Source: Desulfobacterales bacterium (GTDB lineage: Bacteria > Desulfobacterota > Desulfobacteria > Desulfobacterales > JAAELO01). Taken from it: a stretch of DNA of 46,240 nucleotides. Of this stretch, positions 27,951-37,202 are shown one piece after another. Location of the stretch: contig JAAELO010000092.1 of assembly GCA_024226555.1 (NCBI GenBank), positions 1 through 46,240 of the forward strand. The letters run 5' to 3'. The notes under the pieces are model-generated. The model worked only from the letters and a program-made list of their open reading frames with translations, searched no databases and was not told the origin of the DNA. The translations under genes were made by a program, and so were the position numbers. Positions within the stretch are counted from its first letter, which is position 1. Each line of letters begins with the position of its first letter.

Positions 27951-30491
27951 TTAATCTAAATACTGCTTTATAAACTTCTTTATTTTTTTTATTTTGAAAG
28001 TCCTTCCCAAATTGTGTAACTCGGTAGTAAACGGGGTAAATTTGCTATCCATTCTTTCTAATTTATCAGCCTTTTCAAGGATACCGGTAATGTTACCCTG
28101 CATTGCCAAATCAAATAAAATAATAAGATCTTCCTTTGGGGGGGCAGTAATGACAGCAAATAAATTTGTAGATACTGTAGTTGCTTCCTCTTTCCTTACA
28201 TCCTCTTCTTCATAAATCCACTTCAACTCTAAGTACTTCTCTATCAAATCAAATAAATCTTCTAAAATAAAGGGTTTACCGAGAAAATCATCCCCCCCTG
28301 CATCCAGGCTCTTCTTACGGGTTAAATCAGAAATACTTGCTGAAATGCTTATGATAGCCACTTTTTGACCAATGGGTAACTTTCTGATTTGCCGTATGGC
28401 CTCATCGCCTTGCATAACAGGCATTATCATATCCATTAGAATAAGATCGGGTGAATGGACAATTGTTTTATCCACACCATCCTTTCCATTTACAGCTTCA
28501 ACCATCTCAAATCCCAGAGGTTCGAGAGCATTAATCAATAATGACCTGTTTTCATCTACTTCATCAACAACCAGTATTTTTATTCTTTCTCCTGCATAAC
28601 CAATTACACATTTTTTATGATCTTCCTTTGTTTCGATCAAACCTGAGGTGTTCGGTAATTCTAATTCAAACAAAAAAATTGTTCCAACTCCCACCTTGCT
28701 TAGAACTTTCAGTTCACCACCCATAAGTTGAGTTAAAGTACGGGAAATTGCCAAACCCAAACCAGTTCCTTCAATGACCAAATCCTGATGATCCGCCTGC
28801 TGGAAGGGAACGAATATCTCTTCCAAAGCTTCAGGCGCAATACCAATACCAGTATCTTCTACCTGAAACACAAATATATTCTTATACCGATCAACATTTA
28901 AAATCACTTTTCCTCTATCTGTGAATTTAACAGCATTATTCAGCAGATTAATCAAAACCTGACGTAGCTTTTGTTCATCGCAGGTAACAGCCGCTGTTGC
29001 AACTGAAGATATTTCACTAAGAAATGAGATACCTTTTTCTTTAGCCTGAACCCTAAATATATCTGATACACTCTTCAGCATATCGGATAAATTAAAGTCT
29101 GTAAGAAACAGATCCATTTTCTGAGCTTCGATTTTGGAGAGGTCGAGGATATCATTGATCATGGTCAAAAGGTGAATACTACTTTGTTGAATGATTGCAA
29201 GACTTCGCTTTTTGCTTTCGGGTACCTCTTTATCCTTTGTCAGTATTTGGGCGTATCCCATAATTGCATTGAGGGGAGTTCTGAGTTCATGACTCATGTT
29301 AGCCAGAAAATCACTCTTGGCCTGACTGGCCAATTCGGCTTTTTCCCGTTCTCTTTGGGCACGTTCTTTTGCTTTACGTTCGGTTATATCAATCAGTGTA
29401 CCTTCAAAATAAAGAAGTTTACTTTCTTCATTACGAACTGCTCTTATGGATTCAGAGCCCCAGAATAAAGTGCCGTCTTTACGTTTAAATTGTCTCTCAA
29501 TATCTGATATCTGATTTTTTTCATTTATAATTTTATCAGATTCCGCTTTCTCGTTAGGTTTAGCGTAACATTGCTGCGCTATGTCTGTAACGGTCTTCTG
29601 CATTTCCAGGGGTGATTCATATCCAAAAAATTTTGCCATTGAATTATTAACATTGATATAAAAACCATCCAATGAAGTTTGGAAAATGCCTTCGACTGAA
29701 TGTTCAAAAATGTTACGGTATTTTTTTTCAGATTCCTGTATGATTTTTTTAGAAGAAGAGAGTTTTTGTACCATATTATTAAAAGCTTCTTCCAGTATTT
29801 TCAACTCATCGCGCTTCTTTGATCTGATATCTATTTTGATATCATCCAGCTTATCCATACTGAGTTGTTCAGTAGCGGCTGTGAGTTTTGTGAGGGGACG
29901 GTTTAATTTCATTCGACTAAACCATAATACTAATATCCATATTGCAAAAGTGACAATTATGGAATTGATTATAATAAATAGAAAACTAAGCCTGACTCTG
30001 TTGATTACCACTTTATTGCTTGAATATATGGAAGCTTCACCAACCTTGAATTCTTCACCACGGCGTTTATGTTTAATTGAAAAAGAATAAGAAAATAAAC
30101 CTTTATATCTATTAAGCAAAAGGCTATTTCCATCGGAGTTTATTTTCATTACTTTACCGTTCTGGTCTATGATCATTCCTGAAGCTCCAATATATTCGCC
30201 CCTTTCATTTTGCAATTTAATCCCTACCACAGAAGGAAATTTTTTCATCCCTAAAAATGTTGGTTGCAACTGTTCCATATTCATGTCCCAAATTGCTTTA
30301 CCAAGAGAAGGAGCAAATGTGTTTCCAATGGCTTTAAGTTCCATATTGACACGTTCTTTAGTATAGAAATATTCAATTGATAAGTGAATAGAAGTTACTA
30401 TAGAAGTAATTATTAAATAAGATAAAATTACCCACTTCAAAAGTTGTGTGCCAATTGAATCTTTAGTTTTTACCATAAAAGGGCGTGGCAT
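27951..30491 (-). CDS. periplasmic-sensor HAMP-PAS hybrid histidine kinase (kinase 2 of the array)
   Basis: This is an 846-residue protein. Two membrane helices (about 18-40 and 165-190) flank a periplasmic domain of about 125 residues (MELKAIGNTFAPSLGKAIWD, then VVGIKLQNERGEYIGASG). HAMP (RPLTKLTAATEQLSMDKLDD), PAS (about 265-375, NIFEHSVEGIFQTSLDGFYI), HisKA (His near 400), HATPase (DTGIGIA, GTGLGLAIS), a receiver (ILVVDEVDENRS, Asp near 685 in LMDMIMPVMQGDEAI) and the PPKEDLIILFDLAMQGNI...FIKQYLD module follow. An ATG at 30506 lacks a ribosome-binding site, while the ATG at 30489-30491 has AGAAGG six bases before it, so that start is chosen. It lies 87 bases upstream of kinase 3. Two MITE-like fragments separate it from kinase 1. 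Confidence 0.93.
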   Translation of the reverse strand: MPRPFMVKTKDSIGTQLLKWVILSYLIITSIVTSIHLSIEYFYTKERVNMELKAIGNTFAPSLGKAIWDMNMEQLQPTFLGMKKFPSVVGIKLQNERGEYIGASGMIIDQNGKVMKINSDGNSLLLNRYKGLFSYSFSIKHKRRGEEFKVGEASIYSSNKVVINRVRLSFLFIIINSIIVTFAIWILVLWFSRMKLNRPLTKLTAATEQLSMDKLDDIKIDIRSKKRDELKILEEAFNNMVQKLSSSKKIIQESEKKYRNIFEHSVEGIFQTSLDGFYINVNNSMAKFFGYESPLEMQKTVTDIAQQCYAKPNEKAESDKIINEKNQISDIERQFKRKDGTLFWGSESIRAVRNEESKLLYFEGTLIDITERKAKERAQREREKAELASQAKSDFLANMSHELRTPLNAIMGYAQILTKDKEVPESKKRSLAIIQQSSIHLLTMINDILDLSKIEAQKMDLFLTDFNLSDMLKSVSDIFRVQAKEKGISFLSEISSVATAAVTCDEQKLRQVLINLLNNAVKFTDRGKVILNVDRYKNIFVFQVEDTGIGIAPEALEEIFVPFQQADHQDLVIEGTGLGLAISRTLTQLMGGELKVLSKVGVGTIFLFELELPNTSGLIETKEDHKKCVIGYAGERIKILVVDEVDENRSLLINALEPLGFEMVEAVNGKDGVDKTIVHSPDLILMDMIMPVMQGDEAIRQIRKLPIGQKVAIISISASISDLTRKKSLDAGGDDFLGKPFILEDLFDLIEKYLELKWIYEEEDVRKEEATTVSTNLFAVITAPPKEDLIILFDLAMQGNITGILEKADKLERMDSKFTPFTTELHNLGRTFKIKKIKKFIKQYLD

Positions 30492-30535
30492 ATAGAACCT
30501 TCTCATTTACTGATTATATGAACCTTTTCGTGAAT

Positions 30536-30564
30536 CTTCAAAATACTAATTATTAGTGTTTCCC
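30536..30564 (+). mobile_element. MITE-like element fragment (R end)
   Basis: The sequence CAAAATACTAATTATTAG, then TGTTTCCC, is a degenerate R end. TATA separates it from the next, internally deleted copy. Confidence 0.55.
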
Positions 30565-30568
30565 TATA

Positions 30569-30621
30569 GGGAATATCTAATAACTGTTCTTTTGGCAGAA
30601 TTCTAATAATTAGAAATTCCC
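30569..30621 (+). mobile_element. 53-bp internally deleted MITE-like element
   Basis: It begins with GGGAATATCTAATAACTG and TTCTTTTGGCAGAATT (L end and flank), then jumps directly to CTAATAATTAGAAATTCCC (R end). Both terminal repeats are present but the ~75-bp interior is gone. It lies between kinase 1 and kinase 2. Confidence 0.8.
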
Positions 30622-30646
30622 TGTACTTTTTGTTATCTTTTAAAAA

Positions 30647-33600
30647 TTAATCAAGATACTTTTTAACAAATTCCCTTAATTCTTTTATTTTGAAGCCTCC
30701 AGCTAATTTTTTTAACTCATTCACAAATGGGATAAATCTTTTATCCATCTCTTCAAAACTATCGCCCAGTTCATGAATCTCACGAATACTACCCTTCATT
30801 GCCAAATCAAACAAAGTAGTAAGTTCTTCCCGACCCGGCGCAATGATATCTTTTGTGTCAGCTACTTCTTCATATCCATCATCCAATGCGAAAGTTTCTT
30901 CATCATCATAAATCCAGTTCAATGCTAAATGCTTATCTATTAAATCCAGTAATTCTTCAATAATAAGGGGTTTGGCTAAAAAATCATCACTTCCGGCATC
31001 ACTGCTTCTTTTACGATCTGATTCAAATACACTGGCTGAAATAGTTATTATAATGACTTTATGGCTGATGGATAACTCCCGGATTCGGCTAATTGCTTCA
31101 TAACCATCCATCACTGGCATTTTAAGATCCATTAAAATAAGGTCTGGAGAGATTTCAACTGTTTTATCTACACCATCCTTTCCATTAACAGCCTCAAACA
31201 TATCAAATCCCAGGGGGGAGAGAGTATTTTTTAACAAAAATCTGTTTTCTTTCTTGTCATCCACCACCAATACTTTTAGTCTTTCACCTCTATAGCCATT
31301 TACTTTTGCTGTACTCAACAGGTGCTTTTGTTCAACAAAACCAGAGAGACCCGGCAGTTCAATTTCAAATAAAAATGTACTTCCCTGACCTACTTTACTT
31401 TGAGCAATAAGCTCCCCACCCATAACCAGGGCAAGACTGCTACTAATAGCAAGCCCCAAACCAGTTCCCTCATCCGCCTTATCCTTATGATACTGCTGGA
31501 AAGGTAAAAAGATCTGCTTCAATAGTTCTGGTTCAATTCCAGGGCCCGTGTCCTCAACTTTAAAACAAATTTTATTCCCACATTGTTTTACATTAAAAGC
31601 TACTCTACCTTTTTCTGTAAATTTCACTGCATTACTAAGAAGATTTATTAAAATCTGACGAACTTTTTGTTCATCTCCCTGAACACCATCTGACACATCA
31701 GATGCTATATCACTAATAAAAGAGATGCCTTTTTGTTTCGCCTGCAATAAAAAAATATCTGAAATATCTTTCAACATACTCGATAGATTAAAGTCAGATA
31801 TTACAAGTTCCACTTTCCGAGCCTCAATTTTAGCAAGATCCAAAACATCATTAATCATTGTCAAAAGCTGGGTACTGCTTTGCCTGATAATTTCCAAACC
31901 TTTTTTTTTATCATCATCCAGTTCTTTATCTTTTGACAGGATTTGTGCATAACCCATAATTGCGTTAAGAGGTGTTCTTAATTCATGACTCATATTAGCC
32001 AGAAAATTACTTTTAGCTTTGCTGCCTTCTTTAACCTGTAATAATAACATGTTGGATTTTGCAGTTGCGAGTTCTACTTCTTTTTGTAATTGTGTGCTTC
32101 TCAGTTTAAGAGATTGTACTCTCCAAACGTAGAATCCTAATATAATACTACCTGTGAATATCAGAAAAAGTATTTGGAACAAAAAGGTTTTCCACCATGG
32201 CGGAGCAATTTTAACTACTAATTTGGCACCTTTATTGTTCCAGATGCCTGAACTACTAACTCCTTTCACCCGGAACACATAGTTACCGGAGTCCAGGTTT
32301 GTATAACTGATATAATTTCTTGAGCCAATATTGATCCAGTTATTGTCAAAACCCTCCAGCATGTATGCAAATCTGTTTTTTGCTGGTTTTGCATAATCCA
32401 AAGCAGCAAATTCAAGAGAAAAAAAGTGTTCTCTATGGGACAGTTCGATTTGTTTGAGTTCTGAAATATTCTTACTGGAAGTAATTGATTTTTCATGAAT
32501 TTTAAAATCAGTAATAACAATTTGTGGAATTGAATCACTCTTTTTTATCTGATCAGGAAAAAAACTGGTTATACCTTTTGTGCCACCAAAAAACATCTCT
32601 CCCTTTTTACTTTTATAAAACATATGATAGACAAAGGTATTGCCTTGCAAGCCATCACTGCGATCAAAATTCTTAAAGGTCTTTTCCGGGGGATTAAAAC
32701 ATGAAAGACCAATCTCTGTACTTAACCAGAGATTTCCTTTCTCATCATTCAAAATTCCGTATATCAGGTTATTTGGTAGACCATCTTTGACAGTATACGT
32801 TTCTGTTATTTCATTCACTTCAGGATTTTTTTTATAACCTATAAATTTATAATGTAATCCCTTTCTTGAACCAAACCATAAACCACCCTTTTGGTCTGCA
32901 AAAACTGAGTAAACAAAACCATCATGGAATTTTGTGAATTTCCCGGTTTTATTATCAAAAAGGTTTAATCCATTACCAGTTCCAACCCAAAGTCGCTTCC
33001 TGATATCCTCAAAAATCACCCATACTTCACTGTGACTTATACTATTAGGGTCATCTGGTTTGTTGGTATAAACTTTTTTAACTTTACCGCTATCAGGATC
33101 AAATTCAATAAGTCCATTTCCATATGTACCTATCCAGAATCTGCCATTTGAATCCTGAAACATTATCTTTATATGTTCTTCTACAGTATGGAATTTTTCT
33201 AAAGATAATTTGTAGCGAATAAATTGTAATTTATCTTTGTTATATTTATAAAGGGCTCCATTTCTACCTCCTAACCAGATAGTTCCGGAATTGTCTTCAT
33301 AAATGCAGAGTATATTTTTTATTGGCTTTTTATCTTTATCATAAAGAAAAGGAATAACATCACCAGATAACCGATTATAAAGAAACAGATCTTCTTTACT
33401 AAGCCACAAAAAACCGTAGGAATCCTCAAAAACCGCTTCATATCCTGTTGATGAAGGAAGATCAAATGAGCCTATTCTATTACCCAAATATGAAAATACA
33501 ACTCTGGGATTAAACTTATTGATTCCACCTCCACGAGTACCTATCCATAGAAGCCCTGATTTGTCTTCGTAAAAACAACGAATATCACTACTGCTTAAGC

Positions 33601-34603
33601 TTGTCGGATTATCAGGGTCATGTACAAATCTGTTTACAAAGGTGCCGTATTTTTTGTCAAATTCATAAAGGCCTCTTTTTGTTCCCACCCAGATGTTCCC
33701 ATTTTTTACTTCATATATAGCGTTCACAGTAAAAGTGTTTTTTAAAGGATCTTTCTGATAGGGAAAATATTTTGTAAACGTTTTTGATCTAGAATCAAAA
33801 CAGTTTAATCCATCTTCTGTACCAATCCATATTGTTCCATCCAATCCTTTATATATGGTTCGAACTATTGAATTGGATAGACTACTCCTCTTGTGAGTGT
33901 CAGTATTAGGATAAAATCTATTGAATTGCTCTGTTTGGGGATTAAAAATGTTCAAACCATGACTTGTTCCAATCAGAAGTTTACCCATATCATCTTCACC
34001 AATACTCCATATCCGGTCATGGCTTAAACTATTTGGATTATTCGGATCATGACGATAATGAGAAAACTTACCTGTTCTACTATTGAGCTTGTTCAATCCC
34101 CCTTTGTATGTTCCTACCCAGAGTATTCCTCTGGAGTCCCTGTAAATTGACTGAATACGATTATCACTTAAAGATGAAGGTTCATCTGGTTTTTTATTAT
34201 AATGGACAAATTCATCTGTCCCAACAATGTGCTTTTCAAGTCCGCCACCCCAGGTCCCTATCCATAACACTCCTGAGTCTTCAAAATAGATGTTGCTTGC
34301 AGAATTTGTAGATATCGATTTTGGTTCAACCGGATTGTGTGCGAAGTGGGTGAATTTTAAGGAGTTGTATCTGTTCAATTTGTCATTAGTTCCACACCAG
34401 ATATAACCCTGATTATCCTGGATTATTGAATAAACAACACTATTGGAAAGTCCGTTTTCAACTGAGAGGTGGTCAAATATTATATTTGCATTCTGGCCAA
34501 AAATTATTTTTGGTATAACAAATATTAAGAGTATATTGAAAAAGATTATTGAGAATTTGAAAGATTTTATATTTAAATGTCTACATAATTCAAAATGATT
34601 CAT
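30647..34603 (-). CDS. reg_prop/Y_Y_Y beta-propeller hybrid histidine kinase (kinase 1 of the array)
   Basis: This is a 1318-residue protein. A signal-anchor (about 16-36) leads to a periplasmic propeller of about a dozen 'two-component regulator propeller' repeats (for example VYSIIQDNQGYIWCGT, SIYRDSRGILWVGTYKGGLN, IYEDNSGTIWLGG), running to about residue 690. A Y_Y_Y domain follows (FAYMLEGFDNNWINIGSRNY, YVFRVKGVSSSG), then a membrane helix near 800. The cytoplasmic part is coiled coil, HisKA (His near 872), HATPase (DTGPGIE, GTGLGLAIS), a receiver (VLVVDDKKENRF, Asp near 1157 in LMDLKMPVMDGYEAI) and the C-terminal PGREELTTLFDLAMKGSI...FVKKYLD module. In Bacteroidetes this sensor type detects polysaccharide fragments; no AraC output domain is present here. 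ATG 34601-34603 has AAAGGA seven bases upstream; the longer frame from 34645 has no such site. Confidence 0.95.
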   Translation of the reverse strand: MNHFELCRHLNIKSFKFSIIFFNILLIFVIPKIIFGQNANIIFDHLSVENGLSNSVVYSIIQDNQGYIWCGTNDKLNRYNSLKFTHFAHNPVEPKSISTNSASNIYFEDSGVLWIGTWGGGLEKHIVGTDEFVHYNKKPDEPSSLSDNRIQSIYRDSRGILWVGTYKGGLNKLNSRTGKFSHYRHDPNNPNSLSHDRIWSIGEDDMGKLLIGTSHGLNIFNPQTEQFNRFYPNTDTHKRSSLSNSIVRTIYKGLDGTIWIGTEDGLNCFDSRSKTFTKYFPYQKDPLKNTFTVNAIYEVKNGNIWVGTKRGLYEFDKKYGTFVNRFVHDPDNPTSLSSSDIRCFYEDKSGLLWIGTRGGGINKFNPRVVFSYLGNRIGSFDLPSSTGYEAVFEDSYGFLWLSKEDLFLYNRLSGDVIPFLYDKDKKPIKNILCIYEDNSGTIWLGGRNGALYKYNKDKLQFIRYKLSLEKFHTVEEHIKIMFQDSNGRFWIGTYGNGLIEFDPDSGKVKKVYTNKPDDPNSISHSEVWVIFEDIRKRLWVGTGNGLNLFDNKTGKFTKFHDGFVYSVFADQKGGLWFGSRKGLHYKFIGYKKNPEVNEITETYTVKDGLPNNLIYGILNDEKGNLWLSTEIGLSCFNPPEKTFKNFDRSDGLQGNTFVYHMFYKSKKGEMFFGGTKGITSFFPDQIKKSDSIPQIVITDFKIHEKSITSSKNISELKQIELSHREHFFSLEFAALDYAKPAKNRFAYMLEGFDNNWINIGSRNYISYTNLDSGNYVFRVKGVSSSGIWNNKGAKLVVKIAPPWWKTFLFQILFLIFTGSIILGFYVWRVQSLKLRSTQLQKEVELATAKSNMLLLQVKEGSKAKSNFLANMSHELRTPLNAIMGYAQILSKDKELDDDKKKGLEIIRQSSTQLLTMINDVLDLAKIEARKVELVISDFNLSSMLKDISDIFLLQAKQKGISFISDIASDVSDGVQGDEQKVRQILINLLSNAVKFTEKGRVAFNVKQCGNKICFKVEDTGPGIEPELLKQIFLPFQQYHKDKADEGTGLGLAISSSLALVMGGELIAQSKVGQGSTFLFEIELPGLSGFVEQKHLLSTAKVNGYRGERLKVLVVDDKKENRFLLKNTLSPLGFDMFEAVNGKDGVDKTVEISPDLILMDLKMPVMDGYEAISRIRELSISHKVIIITISASVFESDRKRSSDAGSDDFLAKPLIIEELLDLIDKHLALNWIYDDEETFALDDGYEEVADTKDIIAPGREELTTLFDLAMKGSIREIHELGDSFEEMDKRFIPFVNELKKLAGGFKIKELREFVKKYLD

Positions 34604-34683
34604 TATGTTTCCTTTAAACAATACCATATCTCCATTGTCACGCAATTACTAATGCCTGAAGATAACCAATGAAAATGATTTTA

Positions 34684-34703
34684 GGGAATCTATAATTATT
34701 GAT
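34684..34703 (+). mobile_element. possible MITE-like end remnant
   Basis: GGGAATCTATAATTATTGAT resembles the terminal repeat with several changes. It stands alone between the diguanylate cyclase and kinase 1 genes. Low confidence. Confidence 0.3.
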
Positions 34704-34727
34704 TTTTACTTTGATCTTTAACGATCA

Positions 34728-35765
34728 TTATTTATTTGCTGAAGATTCAAAAATCTTCATAATGAAACGATTTCGCCCCTGATCCTTGGCCTCATAAAGG
34801 GCCTGATCTACTATAGAGATTATATCTTCATGCAAAGATTCCCGATCTGGAACTGTACTGGATACACCCAGACTCAAAGTAACATATTCACTTACAGAAG
34901 ATTTATTGTGGGGAATTTTGAGTTCTTCAATAGTAAGTCTGATAGATTCAGCAACCTGAGTGGCCTCTTCCATATCTGTATCCGGGAGTACTACAACAAA
35001 TTCTTCCCCTCCATAACGAGCAACTAAATCTCCAGCTCGTTTGGTACGATTGTGAATAGCCTGGGCTATCTGTTTCAGGCAGTCATCTCCAGCCTGGTGA
35101 CCGTATGTATCATTGTAATTCTTGAAAAAATCAATATCTATTAAAATCAGAGCCAGTGAAGTTTGCTGCCGTATTTTCTGTCGCCAGACCTCGTCAAGAT
35201 AAGTATCAAATCTACGGCGGTTGGCAATCTGAGTTAAACCATCCATATTAGCCAGATTCAGTAATTTTTCATTCGCTTTCTGGAGTTCTGTTTCTGCCCG
35301 TTTTCTCTCGACAACTTCCTGTTGTAGTTGCAGGTTTTGCTCTTCAAGTTTCTTTTGCAAAATACGAACAGTCAGGTGGGCAGTAACTCTTGCTAAAACT
35401 TCCTCGTATTGAATTGGTTTGGTGATATAGTCCACAGCACCTGCTTTGAAACCTTTAACCTTATCTGCCGTATCAGCTAAAGCAGTCATAAAGATAATTG
35501 GAATATCTCTGGTTTCTTTATTATTTTTTAAACGGGATGAAGTTTCAAAACCATCGATACCCGGCATCATAACATCCAGAATAATAATGTCTGGGGGCGC
35601 ATACTCAACCTGTTCAATCGCACTTTCACCATCTTCTGCGACCAGTATGTTAAATCCAATTTTACTCAAAAAATCAAATAATATCCCCAGGTTTGCATGA
35701 TTATCATCGACAATCAGGATAGAGTGATTTTGGGGGGTCAGGGGAGTCTCTTCACTGTTTTTCAA
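34728..35765 (-). CDS. REC-GGDEF diguanylate cyclase
   Basis: This 345-residue response regulator makes cyclic di-GMP. The receiver occupies about 14-130 (ILIVDDNHANLG, phosphoacceptor Asp in IIILDVMMPGIDGFE, KPI lysine). A coiled coil (VRILQKKLEEQNLQLQQEVV) joins it to the GGDEF domain (about 172-340). The active-site loop is RYGGEEF, a catalytically competent form, and RAGD five residues ahead is the RxxD product-inhibition site. Start: GGAGG eight bases upstream of a TTG codon (35763-35765); no ATG is better placed. It is the gene directly upstream of the six-kinase array on the same strand, 124 bases from kinase 1. It is the only stand-alone response regulator in this window and thus a candidate output for the kinases; that link is inferred from position. 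Confidence 0.95.
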   Translation of the reverse strand: MKNSEETPLTPQNHSILIVDDNHANLGILFDFLSKIGFNILVAEDGESAIEQVEYAPPDIIILDVMMPGIDGFETSSRLKNNKETRDIPIIFMTALADTADKVKGFKAGAVDYITKPIQYEEVLARVTAHLTVRILQKKLEEQNLQLQQEVVERKRAETELQKANEKLLNLANMDGLTQIANRRRFDTYLDEVWRQKIRQQTSLALILIDIDFFKNYNDTYGHQAGDDCLKQIAQAIHNRTKRAGDLVARYGGEEFVVVLPDTDMEEATQVAESIRLTIEELKIPHNKSSVSEYVTLSLGVSSTVPDRESLHEDIISIVDQALYEAKDQGRNRFIMKIFESSANK

Positions 35766-36022
35766 TTGTTTATCCTCCAGTTATCTTCCTGAGGTGAGTC
35801 AGGGTTAAATCTTTAAAAGGTGGGACAGCCAATCTCAAATATATTCAGTATCTCATAATACTGGAAATTCGTCAAAATTGGAAATGAGAACAAAGAATTC
35901 AATTTTGCTATATTTCATAATTGGATGAACAAAATCATTATTTTACAACCAATACAGAAGCCTTTTCAAGAGTTCGAACTAATTTTATACTGTCACCCAA
36001 GACAAACTCTTCTGCTTTTGAC

Positions 36023-36150
36023 ATTCTCTAATAACTCCTCTTTTGGCGTAATACTTTGTTATTTCCAAAAAAAAACTGTAATAAAATCGGCTCGTTACTT
36101 TTGGAAAATGCCTTGCATTTCATCCAAAATATTAATTATTAGAGGTTCCC
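36023..36150 (+). mobile_element. MITE-like element with TTGA flanks
   Basis: The L end is eroded (CATTCTCTAATAACT instead of GGGAATCTCTAATAACT) but the body is typical, including GTTATTTCC, an A run and ACTGTAATAAAATCGGCTCG. The R end is AATTATTAGAGGTTCCC. TTGA lies on both sides (36018-36021 and 36151-36154), consistent with a 4-bp target duplication. The remaining 35766-36022 shows no intact gene. Confidence 0.85.
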
Positions 36151-36295
36151 TTGAGGTATTTGGGTATACAATTTTCGCAAGTCAATCAGTCTCCTATTTT
36201 CAAGAAGAGAAAAGTCTGAAATATTAAGCCTGTTGATTACCACCATAATCGATCTGAAAAAATTCTGTGGTATCAGTAAAAATCTTCTTTTTCAT
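36151..36295 (-). pseudogene. truncated second cistron behind the GAF gene, ended by a MITE-like element
   Basis: One base after the GAF gene's stop, an ATG (36293-36295) with AGGA six bases upstream opens MKKKIFTDTTEFFQIDYGG and stops after 23 codons. In a shifted frame the sequence continues coding-like (NRLNISDFSLLENRRLIDL and LRKLYTQIP) until the MITE-like element, whose end adds QGNL and a stop. So this looks like a gene that has been both frameshifted and cut. The N-terminus recalls a TDTT.FF.IDYGD start I associate with kinase-like proteins of sulfate reducers, but this is from memory and uncertain. Confidence 0.45.
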
Positions 36296-36296
36296 A

Positions 36297-36860
36297 TTAA
36301 ATCCTGTTCAGTAATCTTAAAGGTAGATTATCCATTGATGAACTGACCTCTGTTAGAAAATTTTTTAATCCCTGATTTTCAATAATAAGACCAAGAAATT
36401 GTCCAAGAAGACAAAATGAATTCATATCATCTGTTCCAATTTCTATAGATTCATCGTTATATATTCTTATTTCGCCAACTATTGATTTTCTTGATTTTAC
36501 AGGAATGAATAGTATTGCATGAATATTCTCTTTCAATGCTTCCTCAAGATACTGAATTCTTGAATCACTTGTGATATCATTTATTAATATAGGTTCTTCT
36601 CTGGCTTTAGTTTCATAATCGGTGTTCACATTTACAGGTCCTTTTTTCAAATATTCATCACTCAAACCGTAACTGCCAACCTGAAAAAGCTGATTTTCTC
36701 TGTCATCAAAAAGCATAATACAGCAACCCTTAAAATTGAACTCCATACAAATCTCTTCGGTAATATGATTTACAAGAAGATCAATTTCATCATATTTAGA
36801 CATGGTTTTGATAAACAGATGAAATTTTTCATATTGAAATTCTGTAGGATTCTGGGACAT
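36297..36860 (-). CDS. GAF domain protein
   Basis: This is a 187-residue protein consisting mostly of one GAF domain (about 25-165): LVNHITEEICMEFNFKGCCIMLFDD, VGSYGLSDEYLKKGPV, PILINDITSDSRIQYLEEAL and HAILFIPVKSRKSIVGEIRIY. A short helical tail follows. No kinase, cyclase or DNA-binding part is attached, so it likely binds a small ligand or a partner protein. GGAGG lies seven bases before the ATG. A remnant cistron begins one base after its stop, suggesting it once headed a translationally coupled pair. It lies upstream of the diguanylate cyclase on the same strand, but the 530-base gap with an element makes co-transcription uncertain. Confidence 0.87.
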   Translation of the reverse strand: MSQNPTEFQYEKFHLFIKTMSKYDEIDLLVNHITEEICMEFNFKGCCIMLFDDRENQLFQVGSYGLSDEYLKKGPVNVNTDYETKAREEPILINDITSDSRIQYLEEALKENIHAILFIPVKSRKSIVGEIRIYNDESIEIGTDDMNSFCLLGQFLGLIIENQGLKNFLTEVSSSMDNLPLRLLNRI

Positions 36861-36877
36861 GAAACATCCTCCTTATT

Positions 36878-36893
36878 GGGAACCTCTAATTAA
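36878..36893 (-). mobile_element. short MITE-like end remnant
   Basis: GGGAACCTCTAATTAA matches the terminal repeat and then diverges. It lies 17 bases upstream of the GAF gene start. The rest of 36861-37202 is AT-rich and should hold the divergent promoters of the GAF and agmatine deiminase genes; no clear site can be named. Confidence 0.5.
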
Positions 36894-37202
36894 AAGCTGC
36901 TTGAAAGTGATGAGGTAGAATATTAGTTTAAGAGAACTTCTAAACAGTCCACTTGTAAATTGAATATTAACGACAGCTTACTTAAAAGGGTTTGCCAGAT
37001 TGCCAAGTTATCCATGTGAAACCCTAATCAAAATAACAAAAGATATTAACCTGAATTTCTTGTCATTATAGCATGTTAACCTTATAAAAAAAATGAAGAA
37101 AGAGAATTATTACAATAATTTTGTTTTATCCGGATTATAAGGTATTATGAATTTAACAACACTTCAATAGGCTTCAACAAATTTACTAAAGGGTCATAAC
37201 AA

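Noticed and set aside
14777-34603. Reading the C-terminal kinase module as an HPt domain
   Set aside because: No histidine is conserved among the six tails, so phosphotransfer through it is not supported.
35925-36227. Plus-strand open frame of 100 codons
   Set aside because: It runs through an element copy, has no ribosome-binding site, and the opposite strand gives better coding signals.
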